Origin: Mesostigma viride
Lineage: Eukaryota > Streptophyta > Mesostigmatophyceae > Mesostigmatales > Mesostigmataceae
Assembly (NCBI GenBank): GCA_009746045.1
Contig: RPFO01000406.1
Location: 975,159-1,039,158 of the forward strand
DNA: 64,000 nt
Direction: 5' to 3'
Shown: positions 22,308-29,831 of the stretch, piece after piece
How the letters are laid out: each line of letters opens with the position of its first letter
Position numbering within the stretch: the first letter of the stretch is position 1
The notes under the pieces: generated by a model
The model's input: only the letters and a program-made list of their open reading frames with translations
What the model was told of the DNA's origin: nothing
Database searches by the model: none
Translations under genes and position numbers: made by a program

Positions 22308-22312
22308 CCAAG

Positions 22313-22882
22313 TGTTACGTCGCGTAACAATTCGTTGTAGTTACGGACGTAAATTAGGTCCTTGGCCTCGGTTGTTCCTAGGTTACGTGCAGTTCTAGTT
22401 GGACATGATTGTCCCCGTAACAGTACTGTGGTATAGTGGGTGCCTTTGGGCGCCGCGCCGCGTACTATATTAGTGGTCCTTATCCTTTTGTAGAATGTAG
22501 TGGACAGGCGTGCATCTGTGCACCTGCTTGTGTTTCTGTGTTTCTGCAGGTGAGGGCCAGGTCGGCCCGAGCCTGTTGGACCGTTGGTGACCATTTATGC
22601 ACGTTCCACTCCTTGTGTGGTCACTCGGCGTGTGTTAAATGAATTAGCACATATTAGCTTGGGTCACGGCAGTTTAGTTGTGTTTCCTTCCTCTTTTCCT
22701 GGAGTAAACGGGTTTGATTAAATGGCCTATGGCGTATTACAGTAGTACATATGTAAATGCATTGAGATCTGGTTCGTCTCGGTCGTCTTTCGCTAGGGGT
22801 GTAAATAGAAGCAGCCTCACTAGTTTAGGTAGTATCAGGACAGGTAGAGGTAGAGGTGGCGGCCGAGGCTTGCGGCGTAACA
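22313..22882 (+). repeat. 5' LTR (570 bp)
   Basis: It starts TGTTACGTCG and ends GCGGCGTAACA, with TGTTAC/GTAACA as the terminal inverted repeat. A TATATTA box near 22467 could drive transcription. The 3' LTR at 32521-33091 is identical by eye except for one extra T. The primer site follows directly. Confidence 0.95.
22466..22473 (+). promoter_or_regulatory. Possible TATA box in 5' LTR
   Basis: CTATATTAG lies about 150 bp into the LTR, where a U3 promoter is expected. The transcription start was not determined. Confidence 0.35.
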
Positions 22883-23028
22883 ATGGACTCGGAGGTAGTT
22901 TAGATAGAGAGCGAGACGACGATCCTTTGCAACATACGTCATTGAATCAACCCTTCCGCGGCTGGGAAAAAGAAGACGACACGTACTTGACAGGTAATGG
23001 GCGGGTCGCCGTCAAGCTAGGAGGATAG
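22729..23028 (+). CDS. Small Arg/Gly-rich ORF running out of the LTR (doubtful)
   Basis: An ATG frame of 99 codons begins inside the LTR and crosses into the internal region. Its first half is basic with an RGRGGGRG stretch like RNA-binding RGG boxes; the second half is acidic. If the element RNA starts near 22500, this would be its first ORF. It may be chance coding in a conserved LTR. No family is recognised. Confidence 0.25.
   Translation: MAYYSSTYVNALRSGSSRSSFARGVNRSSLTSLGSIRTGRGRGGGRGLRRNNGLGGSLDRERDDDPLQHTSLNQPFRGWEKEDDTYLTGNGRVAVKLGG
22884..22895 (+). promoter_or_regulatory. Primer-binding site candidate
   Basis: TGGACTCGGAGG begins one base after the 5' LTR. The leading TGG complements a tRNA 3' CCA end, as needed to prime minus-strand DNA. 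The tRNA was not identified. Confidence 0.6.
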
Positions 23029-23409
23029 TGCTGCCTGATTCAGGACACGCCCTGCCTAGACGTTAGACCTGCTCGAAGCGGAAAATCCTTTCGTATATAG
23101 CTCCTGCTCCTCGTCTTGTTTCCTTAGAAAGATGGTTTACTGCCGTAGACAGTTGCTGGTTTTGGTTCGACGATAGAGAGACGGCTAGCGTCTCGTAGAT
23201 TACCCTTTTTCTGCATCGTGCCTGCTTCGTATTTAGACGACCCTTCGCCGGACGCAGAATTCTTGAAACCGGATACTTACGACCACCTGGCGCTGGAAAC
23301 ATCGTCCCTACGTGCGTCGTCAATCTGGTTCGGTTTCAGACACCCGAGATAAGTCGCCTTCTCCTCGTTCTCCTCATTTGACTGCTCAAGATCTACCAGG
23401 TGCGTTACC

Positions 23410-23802
23410 ATGAGCCAACGGCGATCTTTTACTGCTCCTTCCCATTCTTCTAGCGATAATAGTCTAGCTAAATATTACGTAGTGATTACGCCTCAATGGT
23501 CCTCCATTTTCCTTTCTTGGTCCGACGCTAGGAAGATCGTTCAGAATCGTGAATATAACGTAATTAGGTATAAGAAATTTATGTCCTTTGAAGAAGCTCA
23601 GCAGTTCCTTATAGATCATAGCCAAACAGATTTAGGCCTGCATGTACGCCCTATTCCTCATGGTCGCCCTCCAGTAGAAGCTCTAGTCTTTGCTACCCCT
23701 CCTTCTTCTCCCCCTAAACGGGCTGCATCTGCATCTGCTTCAGATACTCCTCTCACTTTGGAGTTTGGTTCCCTATCCATTACTGTTGTTAAAAAGGATT
23801 GA
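23410..23802 (+). CDS. ORF with caulimovirus-viroplasmin / RNase H1 N-terminal type domain
   Basis: This is a 130-codon ATG frame (context ACCATGA). Residues about 21-68 read YYVVITPQWSSIFLSW, then NVIRYKKFMSFEEAQQFL. This matches the pattern of the hybrid-binding domain at the N-terminus of eukaryotic RNase H1, shared with the caulimovirus P6 viroplasmin family (Cauli_VI): YYVV..G...GIY.SW....V...K.F.S.EEA..FL. That fold binds RNA-DNA hybrids or dsRNA. The C-terminus is Ser/Pro-rich. It stands alone upstream of gag and in the same frame as the gag start. A role in handling the RNA-DNA intermediate or in translation is inference. Confidence 0.72.
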   Translation: MSQRRSFTAPSHSSSDNSLAKYYVVITPQWSSIFLSWSDARKIVQNREYNVIRYKKFMSFEEAQQFLIDHSQTDLGLHVRPIPHGRPPVEALVFATPPSSPPKRAASASASDTPLTLEFGSLSITVVKKD

Positions 23803-23895
23803 TTTTAATTTTGTTCCTGCTGCAGACCTTCAAGGTTTTTCCTTTTTCTTTTGTTGCTTTCTTCTTTTGATTCCTATTCCTTTACGTAATTAAAG

Positions 23896-24405
23896 ATGGA
23901 TCCAGTGGGTGGAGATATGTCGCCTATACCTACCAATAATAATAATAATACTACTACTAATAACATTAACAATAACAATACTCGTGGTAACCGACGGGAC
24001 TCCTTGGAAACGGTACACCATCTCACTCCTCAAGGTATTCTGCGTACCTCACCGCCTTCTCCTGTTGCTGGTGGTCGCCGTCGTCCCTCAATTACCCCAC
24101 CTACCTATGAACAACGTATTTCCCAAGTCAGATTTAGTGAGGAACCTTCTTTCGTTGTGAACCAGGCCCCTGCCCCTTCTGCAACCTTGGCTCACCCCTC
24201 CAGCAGGTCCTCACACACTAACAATGCTCCTAGGCCTCCTTCCCACCCTGTGCCTTCAATGCCTGCTATTAACACGGGTCGTACCTCGGCCCCTGTCGGC
24301 CCTTCTGGGCGCCCTAGTGCAGTCCCTTTTTCCCACCTGCTTCCTGGTCCTACCCTGAGACGGCCTATGAGGCTGCCCAGGTTCCTACCCGTGTGGCTGA
24401 TTTAG
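23896..24405 (+). CDS. gag: gag, N-terminal part
   Basis: A 169-codon frame starts at ATG 23896 with an Asn/Thr-rich head, followed by Pro/Ser-rich sequence with no known fold. The capsid frame begins to be open at 24318 in a different phase, overlapping this end. A run of five T at 24327-24331 sits where the two frames would join smoothly, so one base may be missing there. It is probably the N-terminal region of one Gag protein. Confidence 0.6.
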   Translation: MDPVGGDMSPIPTNNNNNTTTNNINNNNTRGNRRDSLETVHHLTPQGILRTSPPSPVAGGRRRPSITPPTYEQRISQVRFSEEPSFVVNQAPAPSATLAHPSSRSSHTNNAPRPPSHPVPSMPAINTGRTSAPVGPSGRPSAVPFSHLLPGPTLRRPMRLPRFLPVWLI

Positions 24406-25256
24406 AAGTTAATAATGATTTCAGTACCATGCCCCTAGATGATAGGAATTATGATCATTTTGCCTATTCCTCTCTTCGTGAGCAATATACTGTCCCCTTC
24501 TCCTATGGGCACCATCCGGAAACGGTGGCTCCCTCTAGACCCCTACCCAAGACTTTTCCTATCCCTTCCTTCTATCCCGCTTATGTAGCAGTGGAAGATA
24601 GTGGCCCTATGGGAAAAACTGATTCTTCTAATCCCCCTAAGCCTCCTGCTCTTCCCCTCTTTGCCAACCTTCCTAAGCTGGATGTCAAGTCTACCCCTCA
24701 ACAGTTTTTCACCTTCATTATGTTGCTCACCCAGAACACAGAGTCCTGGCAGAACCACAATAGGTGGCGCCTCTCTGATGCTGTACTAGTTCCTCATTAT
24801 CTTACTACCTGCATTACTCCTGAACTTGCTAACCTCATCCAGTGTGAGTCTCTTGCCTCTCATGCCTACCCAAACTCTGTAGCAGAATTGTTCAAGCGTT
24901 TAGAGAACCATTTAGTCCCTCCCGATGCAGATTGGCAGGATAGATTATCCTTTGGCACCTTGCAGCAGGGTACCAAGTCCTTCAAAGAATATATGAAAGA
25001 GTTTGATGCTCAGATGGTACGAATTAGGGATTTGTCGGGTGCAGAAGTACGTGCTCGCTTCCTTCAGGGCCTCAGTAGACCCTTATTGCGTGAAGTCAAG
25101 CGCCAGTTCTCTGCCTACCGTTTTACTGACCTGCCCCTCAAGCATGTGCGTCAGCATCTTTTACGAGTAGCAGATTTCTTCTCCACACCTTCTCTTCCTA
25201 CCCGTTCCCGTATTAATAATATAAGCCTTACCCCTGAGGAGGAAACTCCTATGTAG
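24318..25256 (+). CDS. gag: gag, capsid region
   Basis: The frame contains the retrotransposon Gag capsid pattern: FFTFIMLLTQN, then AYPNSVAELFKRLENHLV, FGTLQQGTKSFKEYMKEFDAQ and ARFLQGLSRPLLREVKRQ. This protein assembles the particle around the element RNA. The frame has no ATG of its own near the start, so it must be reached from the upstream frame. It stops at 25256 and overlaps the zinc-knuckle frame by about 19 bases. Confidence 0.82.
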   Translation, partial: CSPFFPPASWSYPETAYEAAQVPTRVADLEVNNDFSTMPLDDRNYDHFAYSSLREQYTVPFSYGHHPETVAPSRPLPKTFPIPSFYPAYVAVEDSGPMGKTDSSNPPKPPALPLFANLPKLDVKSTPQQFFTFIMLLTQNTESWQNHNRWRLSDAVLVPHYLTTCITPELANLIQCESLASHAYPNSVAELFKRLENHLVPPDADWQDRLSFGTLQQGTKSFKEYMKEFDAQMVRIRDLSGAEVRARFLQGLSRPLLREVKRQFSAYRFTDLPLKHVRQHLLRVADFFSTPSLPTRSRINNISLTPEEETPM

Positions 25257-25642
25257 AAGAATTAGATATCTGTGTGACTGACCTTTCAGCTCTGGATGTC
25301 TCTCATATTACCTGCTATCATTGTAAGGAAGTAGGTCACCTTAAACGTGAATGCCCCAAGTTCCTTTCGGGTGCTCCCCCTCATCCCGACGCTCGCCCTC
25401 CTCGTACCCCTCAGCGTGCTCCTATTCGTCCCACTTCAGGACGCATTCCTTCAGCTACCCCTAGTAGGCTGAATGCTGTGCAGACAGGATCCCCAGGGTT
25501 CCCCTATGATAATCAGGCTCCCGCACCCTCTTCAATCCCTCGTGACCCTCCAGCAGTGGCTTTTCCGCCAGGGTCTTCTTCGGGGTTCGTTCCTATGGAT
25601 TTGGGGGGGAGGGGGAACAGTAGGCCTGTCAGCCGGGGGTAA
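25238..25642 (+). CDS. gag: gag, nucleocapsid with zinc knuckle
   Basis: The frame, shifted by -1 from capsid, carries CYHCKEVGHLKREC, a CX2CX4HX4C zinc knuckle that binds RNA, then a Pro/Arg-rich tail ending VPMDLGG. There is no ATG before the knuckle. Exit to the protease frame is by +1 near the G-rich run at 25604-25617. As one protein this is the C-terminal end of Gag. Confidence 0.82.
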   Translation, partial: GGNSYVEELDICVTDLSALDVSHITCYHCKEVGHLKRECPKFLSGAPPHPDARPPRTPQRAPIRPTSGRIPSATPSRLNAVQTGSPGFPYDNQAPAPSSIPRDPPAVAFPPGSSSGFVPMDLGGRGNSRPVSRG

Positions 25643-28160
25643 CCTGGACAGGTCCTTAGATAGTACCCCAGATATTAATTTTTGCTTGCCTGTTTTTATA
25701 ACCTCTGTAGGAGCTGAATCATCCCTACCACTACGTGTGCGTCCTCTTATGTTCTTGAATGGTGGTTTAACCGTCCCTCACACTGTTGTAGACCCCTTCT
25801 TGCATGCTGATGAACTCTTGAATGTCTCTGTGTTGGTAGATAGCGGTGCGGCTAGCTCCTTTGTGAGCGAGGCCCTAGTTAGACGTTTAGGACTAGTCCC
25901 TACCCCTCACACCAAACCCGTTACTGTTCATTATGCTGATGGTCGCACCAGTCATTCCCCGGGTACGGTGTCCCTTCCCATGGTTATACAAGGACGTACT
26001 GTCAACCTGACGGCCACTATAGGCCCTATCACTACCGCTGATGTATTACTAGGATTAGATTGGCACCAGGATAATAAGATTACTATTAATTATGATACCA
26101 TGGTCATTTGGTTTCCAGATAGCTCTTACTGGGTACCTGAACGTCATTATAGATTGGAAAATTTATCCTTGGTAGATATTACTCCTCCTACACCTGTTGA
26201 TCCTCCTGTAAGACCTATACCTGAAGTAATAATGTCAAATGACGAATTACGTTCTGAATTAAAGCAAAATGGATACCTATTATGTATGTTCCTTCAGTTA
26301 GAAGTACAACAGATACCTATCACTAACAATAGTGTGGATATAGATGTAAATACAGTGGATACAATAGGAGTAGGATTTACTGAAAATGAAATAGTAAGAT
26401 ACATGGCTGTGATAGATTCCTCAAAAGTATTTGAAGAAAAGACTCCTTCTTATCCTCCTCCTCGTTCTGTTTTACACCGTGTAGTTATCAAGGACGGTGC
26501 AGTTCCTACGCACTCTCCGATGTATAGAATGGGCCCTACCGAGTTAAAGGAACTAAAACAGATTTTAGTGTCATTATTAGAAGCAGGATTGATAGAGCCT
26601 AGTAACTCCCCCTACTCAGCTGGTGTCCTGTTAGTTCCTAAGCCAAATGGCAAGTTTCGCCTAGTTACTGATTATAGGAAGTTGAATGATATTACTGTGA
26701 AATCTAAATACCCTCTACCTCGTATTGACGATATATTTAATAAGGTTAAAGGTTCCACTTGTTTCACAGTACTGGATTGTGCGGATGGTTTTTGGCAGTT
26801 GCGGATAGCTCCTGAGGATTGCCATAAAACCGCCTTTGCTACCCCTTTTGGTCATTACCAGTTTAGAGTAGCGGCTATGGGACTCTGTAACTCGCCTGCC
26901 TCTTTTCAAATGTTAATGAATGAAGTGCTTAGACCTGTTATGGGAAATTCTCATCTTCCTCAGGTGTCCTCTGATCTAAAGGATCCCTCCTTCTCCTCTG
27001 TTTCTTTATCTGAGCATGACCGTTCTTGTGCTCAAGCTTACTTAGATGATATTCTTATTTACTCTCCTGATTTTGAAACGCACCTACGTGATTTAAAGAA
27101 AGTATTAGAAATAATGGCTGAAAATTCTTTGTGGGCGCGCCGTGCTAAAGTGCGTTCGGGTAGGAGTGTCCCATTTTTAGGGCACGTTCTGTCAGATGCC
27201 GGGGTCGCTACCGACCCGGATAAAACTAAGTCAATTCAGGAATGGCCTACTCCTACCGACGTTAAAGGTGTACGTAGTTTCCTAGGAATTGCTTCTTACT
27301 ATAGGCGTTTTATCCCGCGTTTCGCCACTATAGCAGCCCCTATTAATCATTTATTAAAGAAGGATATCCCCTTTGTTTGGAGTAGTGAGTGTCAGTCTGC
27401 TTTTCAGTGCCTAAAATCCCTACTCCTTTCCCCTCCTGTACTCATCCTACCGGATACTACTAAACCCTTTGTTGTGGCTACAGATGCTAGTAAAGTAGCT
27501 ATAGGTGGTGTCCTTCTCCAGGATCAGGGTCAGGGCTTACAGCCAATTGAATATATCTCTAGGACAATGCTCCCTGCGGAGCGTAACTATCCCGTCCACC
27601 AGCAGGAACTCTTAGCGGTGGTGTATTGTTGCCACGCGTGGCAGCACTTCCTTAAAGGTGCTCAATTTGATGTCTGCCTGAATGAACCCTGTGAGCTAGA
27701 TCCTTATAGGTTAGTTATCCAAACGGATCATCGTCCCCTTACCCATCTTCTCTCCCAACCCAACCTTACCCCTCGGCAAGCGCGCTGGATGGAATTTTTA
27801 GCACAGTTTTCCCCTTTTAAACTTCAGTATGTCAAGGGTGTAGATAACATAGTACCAGATGCACTCTCTCGTCGTGCAGACTATTCCTTCTTCGAGGACC
27901 TTGATGTTCTCAATATTACTCTAGTTCCTACTACTATGGGTGTAACCCCTTATGGTGAACTACCTGATGATGATTCCTATGCCTACCTCTTTCATACAGC
28001 TGTTCGCATGCCTGATCTCCTTTCTCACGTAGGACTCTCTCTCCCGTGTGAGGCCCTTCCTGTGGCCTCGGTGGGGGGGGAGGGGAAAAATAAAATTTCT
28101 ATACCGCTTAGCCATATAGCGACTAGGTCAGGAAAGTCTTATGAAAACGTAGTCCCCTAG
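25606..28160 (+). CDS. pol: pol: protease, reverse transcriptase, RNase H
   Basis: The open frame extends back to 25473, but the real pol sequence begins at the G-run. VLVDSGAASSFVSE is the aspartic protease active site. RT follows with YPLPRIDDIF, FTVLDCADGFWQLRI, FRVAAMGLCNSPASFQ and YLDDILIYS (YLDD at 27039-27050), then the connection with FLGIASYYRRFIPRFA. RNase H has VVATDASKVAIGG, QQELLAVV and IQTDHRPLTHLL. Two stretches look inserted relative to typical gypsy: about 28 residues between motif B and YLDD, and about 18 residues before the TDH motif. It ends at 28160, one frame away from integrase. Confidence 0.93.
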
Positions 28161-29755
28161 GACCTCCCCTTCTCTTCGGCAAGGCGGTAGGAGATCTCTT
28201 TAAACCTGTTCTGGATACTTCTGTAGCGATGCCTACCTCTGATCTTGAACGCCTTATTAGTAGATTTACGGCCACTGAGCCGGAAGCATTAGCTGCCATT
28301 GCTGCACATCCCCAACAATTAGGCAAGCACCCTTGTAAATTTGTAGGTGGGTTTTTATATGTGCAGATAGCAGATTCTCCCCCTCAATGGCGCCTGTATG
28401 TCCCTCCTATCTGTCGCTCCTCCTTGCTCTTTGAGTTGCATGACTTAGCTGCTCACCAGGGTGGTAAACGGGTACGGGACCTAGTAGCCCGCTCTTATTA
28501 CTGGCCTTCCCTTTATAAGGATGTGGATGAGTATGTTAGAACTTGTCAATCTTGCCAGGAAATGAAACCCAATAATGTAGGACAGATAGCAGAACCTAGG
28601 ACCTTGCCTGACCCTATCATGCCTTGGGATTCTATCATGATGGATTTTGTAGGACCTTTTAGAAAGAATGATAGGGGCAATGCCCAAATCCTTGTGTTCA
28701 TAGATCGTTTTACTCGTATGTGCCATCTTGTGCCGTGTCCTTTAGAACTCACCGCACGTGATTGCGCACGCCTATACCTCAATAATGTATATAGATATCA
28801 TGGATTGAGTAGGCAGTTTATTAGTGATAAGGATAAATTATTTACCTCAGATTTTTGGCAGCAGTTTTTCGCTGCCATCGGTACCAAGGTTACCTACGGT
28901 ACTGCCTACCACTCCTCCTCCTCTCATTTAGTAGAGCGTCTTAATAGAGTAGTAGAAGAAGCGCTTAGGCACTATGTTAATGGCTCGGGTAGTGATTGGG
29001 AGGATTATTTATGTTTGGTAGAGTTCTCCCTCAACAATTGTCCCCAAGCTGCGCATGGATATACGCCCTTCTTCTTAGATACTGGGAGACAGCCCCTTAC
29101 CCCTACCTCTCTCTTAGCTAGTCCTCTACGGGACAAGGATGATGTGTCCCGAGATACTGTAGAAGGTGTACAGTCCTTACTAGATAGAATGAAAACTGCT
29201 CATGACCACGCGATCTCAGGGTATCAAAAAGCTCAGGCTAAGTACCTTGCTAGGTTGCGTGCCTCCTTAGATAGACGAGCACCTGAGATAGAAGTAGGAG
29301 ATCTAGTATTAGTAGAAGGCCCCCGTGTTGGCCGTTTTGCTCATAAGTTTGAAGCAGAACTGAAGGTCAAACTTAGGCCTGCCTTCTTAGGACCCTTCCA
29401 TGTGTTGTCTAGGGTAGGAAATTTCTTGTATAAGGTCGATATCCCTACCTCTTGGCAAACGCATTCAAACACCTTCCATAGGAGCCAGCTTAAACTGTAC
29501 CACCCTAGTACGTTCGCTGGCAGGGAGTTAGCGCCTGCCCCTTTAGAGCATAATCCTGACACTGGGGAAGTAGAAGACGAAGTAGAAAGCATCGTGGCCC
29601 ATCGAGATATCAAAAAGGGCCGCGGTACCCAGCGTCAGTATAAAGTGAAGTGGATGTATGCTCGTAGTGAAGTAGATAAGGTTTGGTATACGGAGAGTGA
29701 GCTAGATGGGTGTAGTCGCCTGCTGCAGGAATATAAAACCCTGCACAAGCTCTAG
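28145..29755 (+). CDS. pol: pol: integrase with C-terminal chromodomain
   Basis: The frame is open from 28145, with an ATG at 28229. The HHCC zinc domain is seen in HDLAAHQGGKRVRDLV and CQSCQE. The DDE core has WDSIMMDFVGPF, FISDKDKLFTSDFW and the Glu in VVEEALRHY. The usual HPQTDGQTE turn reads YHSSSSHLVERLN here, which is unusual. The end is a chromodomain (VESIVAHRDIKKGRGTQRQY, then KVKW and KVWYTESEL), which in chromoviruses steers insertion to histone marks. Joining to the RT frame needs one more base near the CCCC at 28154-28157. Confidence 0.92.
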   Translation, partial: KRSPLGPPLLFGKAVGDLFKPVLDTSVAMPTSDLERLISRFTATEPEALAAIAAHPQQLGKHPCKFVGGFLYVQIADSPPQWRLYVPPICRSSLLFELHDLAAHQGGKRVRDLVARSYYWPSLYKDVDEYVRTCQSCQEMKPNNVGQIAEPRTLPDPIMPWDSIMMDFVGPFRKNDRGNAQILVFIDRFTRMCHLVPCPLELTARDCARLYLNNVYRYHGLSRQFISDKDKLFTSDFWQQFFAAIGTKVTYGTAYHSSSSHLVERLNRVVEEALRHYVNGSGSDWEDYLCLVEFSLNNCPQAAHGYTPFFLDTGRQPLTPTSLLASPLRDKDDVSRDTVEGVQSLLDRMKTAHDHAISGYQKAQAKYLARLRASLDRRAPEIEVGDLVLVEGPRVGRFAHKFEAELKVKLRPAFLGPFHVLSRVGNFLYKVDIPTSWQTHSNTFHRSQLKLYHPSTFAGRELAPAPLEHNPDTGEVEDEVESIVAHRDIKKGRGTQRQYKVKWMYARSEVDKVWYTESELDGCSRLLQEYKTLHKL

Positions 29756-29831
29756 TCGTAGGCCTTCTCCTCTCTTATGTTATGTCTGCTGTCGACGGGT
29801 GGTTGGTTGTCCCCTCCCCTCCGCAGCCGTC

